From assembly GCF_021375795.1 (NCBI RefSeq), contig NZ_JAEIOI010000002.1, positions 186,001 to 250,000 of the forward strand: a stretch of 64,000 nucleotides of DNA. Direction: 5' to 3'. The position numbers and the translations under genes were made by a program. Numbering within the stretch: position 1 is the stretch's first letter; the number at the start of each line of letters is the position of its first letter. Of the stretch, positions 24,465-33,212 are shown piece after piece. The notes beneath the pieces are model-generated. The model was given only the letters and a program-made list of their open reading frames with translations. It did no database searches and had not been told where the DNA came from. Origin of the DNA: Pseudomonas anguilliseptica (GTDB lineage: Bacteria > Pseudomonadota > Gammaproteobacteria > Pseudomonadales > Pseudomonadaceae).

Positions 24465-24989
24465 ATGACCGCTCTCGCCCGTTTCAGTCTGCTGGTCGTT
24501 GTCGCGCTGCTCAGCGCTTGCTCCAGTCGCGCACCAGCGCCAATCCCGCCACCCGTCGTGCAAACGCCCCACAGCAGCTTTAACGGCAATGCTGATGATG
24601 TGCTGTTTCGTGCCCTCGGTTTGGTCGGCACGCCTTATCGCTACGGGGGTAATACCCCGGACGGCGGTTTTGACTGCAGTGGCTTGATTGGCTATGTCTA
24701 CCGCGATGCAGCGGGCATCAGCCTGCCGCGTTCGACCCGCGAGCTGATCAGTATGCGCGCCCCGGCAGTCGGTCGTGACCGCCTGCAAAGTGGCGATCTG
24801 GTGTTCTTCGCCACCAATGGCGGCAGTCAGGTCAGCCATGCTGGCATCTATGTCGGTGAGGGGCGCTTCGTGCATGCGCCGTCCAGCGGCGGTACCGTGC
24901 GCCTGGACAGCCTGAGCAACAGCTACTGGCAGCGCACCTACCTGAATGCCAAGCGCGTGTTTCCCCCAGAGTTGGCGCGTAACCCCTGA
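24465..24989 (+). CDS. NlpC/P60 family lipoprotein peptidase (second of tandem pair)
   Basis: A 174-residue lipoprotein (lipobox LSAC, Cys19) with an NlpC/P60 domain: Cys71 (FDCSGL), His125 (SHAGIY), His137 (FVHAPS). It aligns along most of its length with the preceding gene, especially in VGTPYRYGGNTPDGGFDCSG and VSHAGIYVGEGRFVHAPSS, so they arose by duplication. The linker is shorter. Expected to be a peptidoglycan endopeptidase at the outer membrane. It is followed closely by the methyltransferase gene (27 bp). Confidence 0.92.
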   Translation: MTALARFSLLVVVALLSACSSRAPAPIPPPVVQTPHSSFNGNADDVLFRALGLVGTPYRYGGNTPDGGFDCSGLIGYVYRDAAGISLPRSTRELISMRAPAVGRDRLQSGDLVFFATNGGSQVSHAGIYVGEGRFVHAPSSGGTVRLDSLSNSYWQRTYLNAKRVFPPELARNP

Positions 24990-25016
24990 CAGCTGTGGTT
25001 TGCAGCGGGAGTAGGC

Positions 25017-25679
25017 ATGACCAACCGAACGCTCAATCTCGATACCGCCTTGTATCAATACCTGCTGGATGTTTCCCTGCGTGAAACGCCGCTGCTCAAG
25101 CGCCTGCGTGAGGAAACCGCACAGCTGAGCATGGCGCGTTGGCAGATTGCCCCTGAGCAGGGCCAGTTTATGGCCTTGCTGGTGCAACTGACCGGCGCGC
25201 GGCGGATTGTCGAAGTCGGCACCTTTACCGGCTACAGCGCCATCTGTATGGCCCAGGCCATGCCTGAAGATGGTCGGCTGATCTGCTGTGATATCCCCGG
25301 TGACTACAACGCCACGGCCAGGCGTTACTGGTCTGAAGCGGGGCTTGCTGAGCGTATCGAACTGCGTCTGGCCCCGGCGCTACAAACCCTGGCGGAACTG
25401 GAAGCTGAAGGTCTGGCTGGCAGTGTCGATCTGCTGTTTATCGACGCTGACAAGGCCAATTACCCGGCCTACCTGGAACATGCCCTGCGCCTGGTGCGCC
25501 AGGGTGGACTGATTCTGTTCGACAACACCCTGTGGAGTGGCCGTGTGCTTGAGGAAAGCCCCGAAAGCGCCGATACCCGAGCCATTCAAACGCTCAACCT
25601 GGCGCTGCGCGATGACCCGCGCATCGACCTGTCTCTGCTGCCGCTGGGCGACGGCCTGAGTCTGTGTCGCAAACGCTGA
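25017..25679 (+). CDS. class I SAM-dependent O-methyltransferase (CCoAMT-like)
   Basis: A 220-residue enzyme of the caffeoyl-CoA O-methyltransferase-like family (Methyltransf_3). The SAM site reads RRIVEVGTFTGYSAICMA and the metal/active-site Asp lies in LLFIDADKANYPAYL. The following VRQGGLILFDNTLWSGRV matches the family as well. Substrate is unknown; bacterial members act on catechols and other small phenolics. GGGAGTAG precedes the ATG. The next gene starts 6 bp downstream. Confidence 0.9.
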   Translation: MTNRTLNLDTALYQYLLDVSLRETPLLKRLREETAQLSMARWQIAPEQGQFMALLVQLTGARRIVEVGTFTGYSAICMAQAMPEDGRLICCDIPGDYNATARRYWSEAGLAERIELRLAPALQTLAELEAEGLAGSVDLLFIDADKANYPAYLEHALRLVRQGGLILFDNTLWSGRVLEESPESADTRAIQTLNLALRDDPRIDLSLLPLGDGLSLCRKR

Positions 25680-25685
25680 GTCTGT

Positions 25686-26006
25686 ATGCCCGACCCCATT
25701 CGTCTGCCCGAACAACCTGATGCCTGCGAACTCTGCGCTCGTGCGACCGCTTTGACGCGCCATCACCTGATCCCCAAGGCGCTGCACAACAAGGTCTATG
25801 TGCAGAAGCGCTTCGCCAAGAGTGAGCGCATCAGCGCCACGCTGTGGGTCTGCCGCGCCTGTCACAACCAGATCCACCGCCTGTTCAGCGAAAAGGAACT
25901 GGCGCTGACCTACAACAGTCGCGACAGCCTGCTCAGTGATGAACGCCTGCGTACCTTTGTCGAGTGGCTGGCCAGCAAGCCCGCCGGGTTTATGCCCCGG
26001 CATTGA
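25686..26006 (+). CDS. small HNH-type zinc-finger nuclease-like protein
   Basis: A 106-residue protein. CELCAR and CRACHNQIHRLF form a probable zinc-binding pair of CXXC motifs, and TRHHLIPKALHNK supplies the His-His segment typical of HNH endonucleases. It is short and lacks extra domains. It lies 6 bp after the methyltransferase gene and so is likely in the same transcript. A nicking or binding role is possible. No restriction or toxin partner is seen nearby. Confidence 0.75.
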   Translation: MPDPIRLPEQPDACELCARATALTRHHLIPKALHNKVYVQKRFAKSERISATLWVCRACHNQIHRLFSEKELALTYNSRDSLLSDERLRTFVEWLASKPAGFMPRH

Positions 26007-26108
26007 TCGAGCCCGGCGCGGGTCAGGCAGCCTGCCTGCGACCTTAATGGTCTCTGGGCGGCGTTATGCGTTGACGCTCCCGGTGCAACTCTCTACCCTG
26101 CGCGCCTG

Positions 26109-26313
26109 CAACAGGTGCCCCCGACGCAGCGCGTCAGAGGGGTGAAACAGGGAAGCCGGTGCGTTACGTGTTGATCACGCAACAATTCCGGCGCTGCCCC
26201 CGCAACGGTAAACGAGTCAAGGATCGCCAATAGCCACTGTGCCCACCGGCATGGGAAGGCGCGATCCGGAAGCCATCGGCTTCACTCGTCAGCCCGGAGA
26301 CCGGCCTGCTGCA
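26109..26313 (+). promoter_or_regulatory. cobalamin (B12) riboswitch upstream of btuB
   Basis: The region shows the conserved blocks of the adenosylcobalamin riboswitch in order: AGGTGCCCCC, GAAACAGGGAAGCCGGTG, CCGGCGCTGCCCCCGCAACG, CACTGTG and GCATGGGAAGGC, then TCAGCCCGGAGACCGGCC. It starts about 100 bp after the HNH gene and ends about 140 bp before btuB. With cobalamin bound it should lower expression of btuB and, by read-through, the btuM/cob operon. Confidence 0.95.
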
Positions 26314-26451
26314 TCCACGGCATTGCGGAGGGCGTTGTCGGGTGGCTGCGGCGTTCTGCCGTGTCTGCCCGTGCTGTTCTCCCATGCCTTATATCGGCAG
26401 TGTCGCGCGGGTGGCGCGACGGAGAATCAGACCTTGCTTCGCATCCTCACT

Positions 26452-28317
26452 ATGCGTCCGCTGGCCATTGCGCTCGCGGGCTGTAGCCCATTTCTCGCGG
26501 CCCAGGCCGCAACCCTCAGCCTGGACACCCAGGTCATTACCGCAACCCGTACCGAGCAGTCAGCGGCCAGCAGTATTGCGGCGTTCAACCTGATCGAGCG
26601 TGAGCAGATCGAGCGCAGCCAGGCGCAGTCGGTGCCGGAGTTGCTCAGCCGCGTGCCGGGTATTTCCCTGAGCAACAACGGCGGCCCGGGCAAGTCGACC
26701 TCGCTGTTTATGCGCGGCAGCAACTCCAACCATGTGCTGGTACTGATCGATGGCGTCAAGGTCGGTTCGGTAACCAGCGGTGGCGCCGCGTTGCAGGATT
26801 TGCCGATTGAACTGGTTGAGCGCATCGAAGTGGTTCGCGGGCCACGCTCCAGCCTGTATGGCTCCGAGGCCATTGGCGGGGTGATTCAGATCCATACCCG
26901 CAAAGGCCAGGGCGCGGGTTTCAAGCCTTTTGCTTCGGCCGGTTATGGCAGCCAGGACACCTATCAGGGCAGCGCTGGCTTCACCGGTACGGCCGGCAGT
27001 GGCTGGTACAGCCTGGGTGTATCCGGTCTTGATACGGATGGCATCAACGTCAAGCCGGCCACGGTCAGCGGTTATGAGCAGGACCGTGACGGTTACCGCA
27101 GCCTGTCACTGGCCGCCAAGGCCGGTTACCAATTCGCCAACGGCCTGGAACTCGATGGCAGCCTGTTGCAGAGCCGCTCGCACAACGACTATGACTCGGT
27201 GAACAGCAAACGTACCGCTGGTTTCGGGGCCAATGCCGAGGGTGTGCAGAAGGTGGTGGGCGGACGGGCACGTTTCAGCCCGCTGGAGCCCTGGCTGCTG
27301 ACCCTGCAGGCCGGGCGTAGCGAAGACAAGTCCGACAGCTTTCAGGACCACGCCTTCTATTCGCGATTTGACAGCCGCCGCGACTCGCTCAGTTGGCAGA
27401 ACGACCTCAGCCTGGCCGATGGTCACACCCTGACCTTGGGCGCCGACTATCAGCATGACGAGGTCAACGGCACCACCGCCTATGCCCGCGACTCACGCGA
27501 CAATCAGGGCTTCTTTGCCCAGTACCTGGCGCAGCTTGGCCGGCATGACCTGCAACTGAGCGTGCGTCGCGACGATGACGAACAGTTTGGCAAACATGAC
27601 ACCGGCAGCCTGGGCTGGGGCTATGCGCTGAGCGATACGCTGCGCCTGACGGCCAGCTACGGCACGGCCTTCAAGGCGCCGACCTTCAACCAGCTGTACT
27701 ACCCCGGTTTCGGTAACCCGGATCTGCAAGCCGAAGAGTCGCGTAGCGTCGAGCTGGGGCTGGCCGGTGTGCATGACTGGGGGCACTGGTCGGTCAATGC
27801 CTACCGCAGTGAGATCGACAACCTGATCGCCACTGTGAATTCGCTGGTAGGCGGCAAGAGCCAGAGCCGCGCCGAAGGTGTCGATGAGGCGCGCATTCGC
27901 GGTGTCGAGTTGCAGCTGGGCAGCGAGTTGCTGGGCTGGGAGTGGAATGCCAATTACAGCCTGATGAGCGCCGAGAACCGCTCACAGCGCAGCAGCCGTG
28001 GCGGCATTGCTTACTACGGCAAGGAACTCAATCGGCGGCCGAGCCAGCTGTTCAACCTCGACGTTGATCGCGCCTTCGGTGATGTCAGTGTCGGTGCCAG
28101 CCTGCATGCGCAGAATTCGACCTACGACGACCTGGAAAACCAGACCGAGTTGTCCGGCTTCGCCACCCTTGATCTGCGCGGTGAATACCGCCTCAACAAG
28201 GAATGGCGCCTGCAAGCGCGGGCGGCCAACCTGCTGGATGTCGATTACCAGACCGCTGAAGGCTACAACCAGCCGGGCCAGGCGTTTTACCTGACCGTGC
28301 GTTACCAAGCCCTTTAA
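26452..28317 (+). CDS. btuB: TonB-dependent vitamin B12 outer-membrane receptor BtuB
   Basis: With the ATG at 26452 the product is 621 residues. A TTG at 26434 with GGAG nine bases upstream is an attractive alternative adding six residues. After a signal peptide ending near AAQA there is a TonB box region (DTQVITATR), a plug domain (about 40-150, with LFMRGSNSNHVLVLIDG and RGPRSSLYGSEAIGG) and a 22-strand beta barrel that ends QPGQAFYLTVRYQAL. It takes up cobalamin across the outer membrane. The riboswitch directly upstream supports the assignment. Confidence 0.95.
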   Translation: MRPLAIALAGCSPFLAAQAATLSLDTQVITATRTEQSAASSIAAFNLIEREQIERSQAQSVPELLSRVPGISLSNNGGPGKSTSLFMRGSNSNHVLVLIDGVKVGSVTSGGAALQDLPIELVERIEVVRGPRSSLYGSEAIGGVIQIHTRKGQGAGFKPFASAGYGSQDTYQGSAGFTGTAGSGWYSLGVSGLDTDGINVKPATVSGYEQDRDGYRSLSLAAKAGYQFANGLELDGSLLQSRSHNDYDSVNSKRTAGFGANAEGVQKVVGGRARFSPLEPWLLTLQAGRSEDKSDSFQDHAFYSRFDSRRDSLSWQNDLSLADGHTLTLGADYQHDEVNGTTAYARDSRDNQGFFAQYLAQLGRHDLQLSVRRDDDEQFGKHDTGSLGWGYALSDTLRLTASYGTAFKAPTFNQLYYPGFGNPDLQAEESRSVELGLAGVHDWGHWSVNAYRSEIDNLIATVNSLVGGKSQSRAEGVDEARIRGVELQLGSELLGWEWNANYSLMSAENRSQRSSRGGIAYYGKELNRRPSQLFNLDVDRAFGDVSVGASLHAQNSTYDDLENQTELSGFATLDLRGEYRLNKEWRLQARAANLLDVDYQTAEGYNQPGQAFYLTVRYQAL

Positions 28318-28325
28318 CCCACCCG

Positions 28326-28347
28326 ACCACCCCTGGCGGGTGGTTTA
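28326..28347 (+). terminator. hairpin between btuB and btuM, possible attenuator
   Basis: ACCACCC-CTGGC-GGGTGGT stem followed by only TTTA, 9 bp after the btuB stop. A weak terminator here would give less transcript for the cob genes than for btuB. Confidence 0.45.
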
Positions 28348-28365
28348 TGACTCAGGAGCAGCTCC

Positions 28366-28938
28366 ATGCCCGTTCTTTCAACCCGTACTCAGGTCCTGAT
28401 TGGCATCGCCCTGGCGCTGCTGCTGGCCATTACCCGTGGCAATCACTTCGCCACGCTCAACCTGCCCAGCGCGTCCTGGGCGGTGTTCTTCCTGGCGGGC
28501 GTGCTGCTGCGCCCGCGTTGGGTATTTGCCGGGTTGTTTGCCCTGGCCAGTGCCCTGGATTTCTCCATGCTGGCCAGCGGTACGGTCACTGACTGGTGCC
28601 TGTCGCCGGCCTACTGGATGCTGGTGCCGGCTTACGCGACTCTGTGGCTGGCAGGCCGTCTGTATGCCGGCTGGCACCGCGACACCCTGCAGAGCCTGTT
28701 GTTGCTGGCTGCGGTGGTGGCGGTCAGTGCGTTCCTCTGCAACCTGCTCTCGGGTGGCGGCTTCTACTTCTTCTCCGGGCGCTATCCGGAGCCAACTCTG
28801 GCGGCCTGGTTGCCGCGCATCGCTGAGTACTACCCGCGCTTCCTGTCTTCCATGGCGCTGTATGTCGGCGTAGCCAGTGCGCTGTATATCGCCGTTCGGG
28901 CGTTTTTGGGTCAGCGCAGCAGCCTGGATATCAAATAA
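28366..28938 (+). CDS. btuM: BtuM-like inner-membrane cobalamin transporter
   Basis: A 190-residue protein with about six hydrophobic spans and short loops, the size and shape of an ECF-type S-component. Family features recalled for BtuM are present: a conserved N-terminal TRGNHFATLNLPSASW, TDWCLSPAYW carrying Cys78, and SGGGFYFFSGRYPEPTLAAW. In characterised BtuM a cysteine at this position ligates and decyanates the cobalt of cobalamin. No ECF ATPase or T component lies nearby, consistent with a solitary transporter. The gene follows btuB and its stop overlaps the cobO ATG by one base. BtuM identity is by recall, not alignment. Confidence 0.75.
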   Translation: MPVLSTRTQVLIGIALALLLAITRGNHFATLNLPSASWAVFFLAGVLLRPRWVFAGLFALASALDFSMLASGTVTDWCLSPAYWMLVPAYATLWLAGRLYAGWHRDTLQSLLLLAAVVAVSAFLCNLLSGGGFYFFSGRYPEPTLAAWLPRIAEYYPRFLSSMALYVGVASALYIAVRAFLGQRSSLDIK

Positions 28939-29549
28939 TGACCGAGTCGAACGAGCGTGATGAGCGCCACCGTGCGCGGATGCAGCGCAAGAAAGCCCTG
29001 ATCGATGAAAAGATCGCTCAGGCCCAGGATGAATACGGCCTGCTGCTGGTGCACAGCGGCAACGGCAAGGGCAAGAGCAGCAGTGCCTTCGGCATGGTGG
29101 CTCGGGCCCTTGGGCATGGTTTCAAGGTGGGCGTGGTGCAGTTCATCAAGGGCGCGGCGAGTACCGGCGAGGAGAGCTTTTTCCGGCGCTTTCCTGATGA
29201 GGTCAGCTACCACGTGATGGGCGAGGGCTTTACCTGGGAAACCCAGGATCGCCAGCGTGATATCGACAAGGCCCGTGAAGCCTGGGCCGTGGCGGTGCAG
29301 CTGTTGAGCGATCCGGCCATCGGCCTGGTGGTGCTCGATGAGCTGAATATCGCCCTCAAGTACGGCTACCTGGAACTCGACACGGTGCTCGCTGACATCG
29401 AAGCGCGGCCGCTGCTGCAGCATGTGGTGGTGACCGGTCGTGGGGCGCTGCCGGGGATGATCGAGGCGGCGGATACCGTCACCGAAATGAGCCTGGTCAA
29501 GCACGCGTTCAAGGCTGGGGTGAAGGCGCAGAAGGGAGTGGAGTTCTAG
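28938..29549 (+). CDS. cobO: cob(I)yrinic acid a,c-diamide adenosyltransferase CobO
   Basis: A 203-residue CobO/BtuR-type ATP:corrinoid adenosyltransferase. The P-loop SGNGKGKSSSAFG (40-52) is exact. VVQFIKGAASTGEE and LVVLDELNIALKYGYL also fit. It moves the adenosyl group of ATP to the cobalt of the a,c-diamide and can salvage other corrinoids. Its ATG overlaps the btuM stop, and cobB starts immediately after its own stop codon. Confidence 0.97.
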   Translation: MTESNERDERHRARMQRKKALIDEKIAQAQDEYGLLLVHSGNGKGKSSSAFGMVARALGHGFKVGVVQFIKGAASTGEESFFRRFPDEVSYHVMGEGFTWETQDRQRDIDKAREAWAVAVQLLSDPAIGLVVLDELNIALKYGYLELDTVLADIEARPLLQHVVVTGRGALPGMIEAADTVTEMSLVKHAFKAGVKAQKGVEF

Positions 29550-30851
29550 ATGGAACGCGCGGCTGCCCGGCAATGCCCGGCTCTGTTGATTGCGGCTCCG
29601 GCTTCCGGCCAGGGCAAAACCACCGTGACCGCCGCCCTGGCGCGCCTGCACCGACGTGCCGGGCGCCGGGTACGGGTGTTCAAGTGCGGTCCGGACTTCC
29701 TTGACCCGATGATCCTGGCACGCGCCAGTGGCCAGCCGGTGTACCAGCTGGACCTGTGGATGATCGGTGAGGCGGAAAGCCGCCGCCTGCTCTGGGAAGC
29801 GGCGGGTGAGGCGGACCTGATTCTGATCGAAGGGGTGATGGGGCTGTTCGATGGCACGCCATCGGCTGCTGACCTGGCGCGGCGTTTTGCCGTGCCGGTT
29901 ATGGCTGTGATCGACGGCAGCGCCATGGCGCAGACCTTCGGCGCATTGGCCTATGGCCTGGCCAACTTCCAGCACAACCTGCCGTTCTCCGGGGTGCTGG
30001 CCAATCGTGTCGGCAGTGAGCGGCACGCTGAGATGCTGCGTGACAGCCTGTCGCCGGCGATTCGCTGGTATGGCGCCTTGCCGCGTAGTGCGGCTGTGGA
30101 ACTGCCAAGCCGGCACCTCGGGCTGGTCCAGGCGCAAGAGCTGGATGACCTCGATGCACGTCTGGACGCGGCTGCCGATGCGTTGCTGGCCAGTGCTGGA
30201 GAGTTGCTGCCGGAGCCAGTCAGTTTCGCTGCGCCTGCCGCGCTGCAATACCCGCCGCTGCTTGAAGGGGTGCGCATTGGTGTGGCCAGCGACAGCAGCT
30301 TTGCCTTTATCTACCAGGCCAACCTGGATTTGCTGCGCCAGATGGGCGCTGAACTGCTGCCGTTTTCACCGGTGCACGATCATCAGTTGCCGGAGGTCGA
30401 CAGCCTCTACCTGCCCGGCGGCTACCCCGAGCTGCACCTGGCACCGCTGGCGGCCAACCAGACGATGCTGGCGGCAATTGCTGCGCACCATGCAGCGGGT
30501 AAACCGCTATTGGCCGAGTGTGGCGGCATGCTCTATCTGCTGCAGTCGCTGACCGACAAGCAGGGTGAGCGTGCCGAACTGGCCGGGCTGTTGCCGGGGC
30601 ATGCACACTTGCAGACGCGTCTAGCAGCATTGGCCTTGCAGGAAGTAGAGCTGCCAGAAGGCCGTCTGCGCGGGCATACTTACCACCATTCCGTGCTGGA
30701 CTGTGCCCTTGAGCCGCTGGCTCGTGGTGAATGCCCGAATTACCGGCGCACCGCCGAAGCGGTTTACCGCATCGGTCGGCTGACGGCCTCCTATATCCAC
30801 TTCTACATGCCGTCCAATCCCCAGGCGGCAGCCGAGTTGTTGTTGCCATGA
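29550..30851 (+). CDS. cobB: cobyrinate a,c-diamide synthase CobB
   Basis: A 433-residue amidase with an N-terminal dethiobiotin-synthetase-like ATPase domain (APASGQGKTTVTAALARLH, then KCGPDFLDPM) and a C-terminal class I glutamine amidotransferase domain with the nucleophile Cys in LLAECGGMLYLL and a late SYIHFY histidine. It amidates the a and c carboxylates of (hydrogeno)byrinate using glutamine. It abuts cobO with no gap and overlaps bluB by 4 bases (ATGA). Confidence 0.96.
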   Translation: MERAAARQCPALLIAAPASGQGKTTVTAALARLHRRAGRRVRVFKCGPDFLDPMILARASGQPVYQLDLWMIGEAESRRLLWEAAGEADLILIEGVMGLFDGTPSAADLARRFAVPVMAVIDGSAMAQTFGALAYGLANFQHNLPFSGVLANRVGSERHAEMLRDSLSPAIRWYGALPRSAAVELPSRHLGLVQAQELDDLDARLDAAADALLASAGELLPEPVSFAAPAALQYPPLLEGVRIGVASDSSFAFIYQANLDLLRQMGAELLPFSPVHDHQLPEVDSLYLPGGYPELHLAPLAANQTMLAAIAAHHAAGKPLLAECGGMLYLLQSLTDKQGERAELAGLLPGHAHLQTRLAALALQEVELPEGRLRGHTYHHSVLDCALEPLARGECPNYRRTAEAVYRIGRLTASYIHFYMPSNPQAAAELLLP

Positions 30852-31501
30852 CCGATCACGCCTTCAGCCCCGCAGAACGCGCTGCGGTGTACCGCGCCAT
30901 CGCCGAGCGCCGCGATATGCGCCACTTCGTCGGTGGTGAGGTGGCTCCGCAGTTGCTTGCGCGTTTGCTGGAGGCGGCGCACCAGGCGCCCAGTGTCGGC
31001 TTGATGCAGCCCTGGCGGTTTATCCGCATCACTCGGCCTGCTTTGCGTGAGGCGATCCATGGCTTGGTGGAGGCCGAGCGGGTGCGTACAGCCGAGGCGC
31101 TGGGTGAGCGCGCTGATGCGTTCATGCAGCTCAAGGTTGAAGGCATTCGTGACTGCGCCGAGTTGTTGGTGGTGGCCTTGATGGATCAGCGCGAGTCGCA
31201 CATCTTTGGGCGTCGCACCCTGCCGGAAATGGACCTGGCGTCACTGGCCTGCGCCATCCAGAACCTCTGGCTGGCGGCGCGGGCCGAAGGGTTGGGCCTG
31301 GGGTGGGTGTCACTGTTCGAGCCGCAGGCGCTGGCTGCGCTGCTGCATATGCCCAGCGGCAGCAAACCGCTGGCGGTGCTTTGCCTGGGACCGGTCAGCG
31401 AGTTTTACAGCGAGCCGATGCTGGTGCAGCAAGGCTGGGCCACACCCCGGCCACTGGCCGAGCTGCTGTTCGAAAACAGCTGGGGCGAGGCGCAGGCATG
31501 A
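30848..31501 (+). CDS. bluB: 5,6-dimethylbenzimidazole synthase BluB
   Basis: The ATG at 30848 overlaps the cobB stop by 4 bases. The 217-residue product is a nitroreductase-fold flavoenzyme: RRDMRHF near the N-terminus, APSVGLMQPWRFI, and GLGLGWVSLFEP. BluB cleaves reduced FMN with oxygen to make 5,6-dimethylbenzimidazole, the lower ligand base of B12. Its presence marks an oxygen-dependent B12 route. It is coupled to the next gene by another ATGA overlap. Confidence 0.95.
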   Translation: MTDHAFSPAERAAVYRAIAERRDMRHFVGGEVAPQLLARLLEAAHQAPSVGLMQPWRFIRITRPALREAIHGLVEAERVRTAEALGERADAFMQLKVEGIRDCAELLVVALMDQRESHIFGRRTLPEMDLASLACAIQNLWLAARAEGLGLGWVSLFEPQALAALLHMPSGSKPLAVLCLGPVSEFYSEPMLVQQGWATPRPLAELLFENSWGEAQA

Positions 31502-32307
31502 GTGCAGCGAGCAAGGGCCCGCAGCGCATTGTCTGCCTGTCCACGGAAACCTGCGAAACCCTTTATCTGCTGGGTGAGCAGCGGCGCATCGTGGGCATTT
31601 CCGGTTTCACCGTAAGGCCGCCCCAGGCGCGCAAGGAAAAGCCCAAGGTCAGCGGCTTTACCACGGCGCGGCTGGACAAGATTCTCGCGGTTCAGCCCGA
31701 TCTGGTGCTGGGCTACTGCGACCTGCAGGCGGACATCGCCGCCGAGCTGGCTCGCGAAGGTCTGGAGGTGCACCTGTTCAACCAGCGCGATGTCGCCGGC
31801 ATCCTGCGCATGATCGAAACCCTCGGCGCTCTGGTGCATGCCAGTGCGCGTGCCGAGCAACTGGTGGCTGAGCTGCAGGCTGGTATGCGGCAGGTTGCCG
31901 AACAGGCCGCGCAACTGCTGCGGCGGCCACGGGTGTATTTTGAAGAGTGGAACGAGCCACTGATCAGCGGCATTGGCTGGGTCAGCGAGCTGATCGAACT
32001 GGCCGGGGGCGAGGACTGCTTTGCCGAACTGGCGGCTTTCAAGCGTGCGCGCGAGCGGGTCATCGCGGATCCGCAAGAGGTCTTGCAGCGTGCGCCGGAG
32101 CTGATCATCGGTTCCTGGTGCGGCAAGCGCTTCCGTCCCGAGCAGGTGGCCGCGCGCGAGGGGTGGCAGGCGCTGCCGGCCGTGCGCAACGGTCAGCTGC
32201 ATGAGATCAAATCAGCGGACATTCTCCAGCCCGGCCCAGCTGCCCTGAGCGATGGCCTGCGTCAGCTGCATGCGCTGATTCGAGGCTGTGCGGAGGTTGG
32301 CGCGTGA
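31498..32307 (+). CDS. BtuF-like cobalamin-binding protein without signal peptide
   Basis: A 269-residue COG0614-type periplasmic-binding fold (PF01497): [21 protein letters not shown] at the start, [35 protein letters not shown], then F-E-E-W-N-E-P and [17 protein letters not shown]. The start used (ATG at 31498, ATGA overlap with bluB) shows no signal sequence, and the upstream open frame inside bluB has none either. It should be cytoplasmic, which is odd for a BtuF relative. No btuCD lies in the window. A role in corrinoid handling between biosynthetic steps is inference. Confidence 0.85.
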   Translation: MSAASKGPQRIVCLSTETCETLYLLGEQRRIVGISGFTVRPPQARKEKPKVSGFTTARLDKILAVQPDLVLGYCDLQADIAAELAREGLEVHLFNQRDVAGILRMIETLGALVHASARAEQLVAELQAGMRQVAEQAAQLLRRPRVYFEEWNEPLISGIGWVSELIELAGGEDCFAELAAFKRARERVIADPQEVLQRAPELIIGSWCGKRFRPEQVAAREGWQALPAVRNGQLHEIKSADILQPGPAALSDGLRQLHALIRGCAEVGA

Positions 32308-33212
32308 GCCTGGCGCTAAGCGCACTGGCCGGTGTGGCACTGGATGCCGTGCTCGGTGAGCCCAAGGGCTGGCACCCGCTGGTGGCCTTCGGTCGTCTGG
32401 CCACGCGTATCGAGCAGCGCTTCAACCCCGCCGGTGCCGGTTGGCGCAGCCACGGCGTCACGGCCTGGTGCCTGGCGGTGTTGCCGCTGACCCTGCTCAC
32501 TTGGCTGCTCAGTGAGATCAGCGGGCTGGGGTGGGCAGTGGAAATTCTCGCCTTGTACGCCGCCCTGGGCCTGAAAAGCCTGGGCGAGCATGCGCTGCCG
32601 GTGGCGCAGGCGCTGCGCCTGGGTGATCTGGCCCTGGCCCGCGAGCGGGTCGGTTATATGGTCAGCCGTAATACCGCGCAGCTGGATGCCACGGGTGTGG
32701 CCCGCGCCGGCAGCGAGTCGGTGCTGGAAAACGGTAGCGATGCGGTGTTTGCCGCGTTGTTCTGGTTCCTCCTGGCCGGTGCGCCGGGCGTGGTGTTGTA
32801 CCGCCTGAGCAATACCCTGGACGCCATGTGGGGGTACCGTAACGAACGCTTCGAGCGCTTCGGCTGGGCCGCTGCGAAAATCGACGATGCACTCAATTAC
32901 CTGCCCGCTCGGCTGGTTGCCCTGACCTATGCGGTGTTGGGCAAAACCCTGCTGGCGCTGCATTGCTGGCGCACCCAGGCACCGCTGTGGGACAGTCCCA
33001 ATGCCGGCCCGGTGATGGCGGCTGGGGCAGGGGCGCTGGGCATCAGCCTGGGCGGCGCGGCGGAATATCACGGTGAGGTGCATGTGCGGCCTGATCTGGG
33101 TGCGGGGCCGCCGCCCCAGGCGCGGGATATCGAGCGGGCCGTCAATCTGGTCTATGGTGGCGTGCTGCTATGGCTGGTTCTGCTGCTTTTCTGGATGCTT
33201 TTTTATGCTTGA
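32304..33212 (+). CDS. cobD: adenosylcobinamide-phosphate synthase CobD (CbiB)
   Basis: A 302-residue membrane enzyme. Typical features are [13 protein letters not shown] near the N-terminus, [27 protein letters not shown], and late GNxR-like [17 protein letters not shown]. It attaches (R)-1-amino-2-propanol or its phosphate to adenosylcobyric acid. The GTG start forms a GTGA overlap with the preceding gene, and its end overlaps cobC by 8 bases. Confidence 0.95.
   Translation: MSLALSALAGVALDAVLGEPKGWHPLVAFGRLATRIEQRFNPAGAGWRSHGVTAWCLAVLPLTLLTWLLSEISGLGWAVEILALYAALGLKSLGEHALPVAQALRLGDLALARERVGYMVSRNTAQLDATGVARAGSESVLENGSDAVFAALFWFLLAGAPGVVLYRLSNTLDAMWGYRNERFERFGWAAAKIDDALNYLPARLVALTYAVLGKTLLALHCWRTQAPLWDSPNAGPVMAAGAGALGISLGGAAEYHGEVHVRPDLGAGPPPQARDIERAVNLVYGGVLLWLVLLLFWMLFYA

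Noticed and set aside
25686..26006. HNH-like gene as part of a restriction or defence island
   Set aside because: Neighbours are a methyltransferase of the small-molecule type and the btuB riboswitch. No restriction, helicase or toxin genes are near.
28911..30248. 445-codon minus-strand frame opposite cobO/cobB
   Set aside because: Crosses two coupled cob genes in antisense. Biased composition and no motif.
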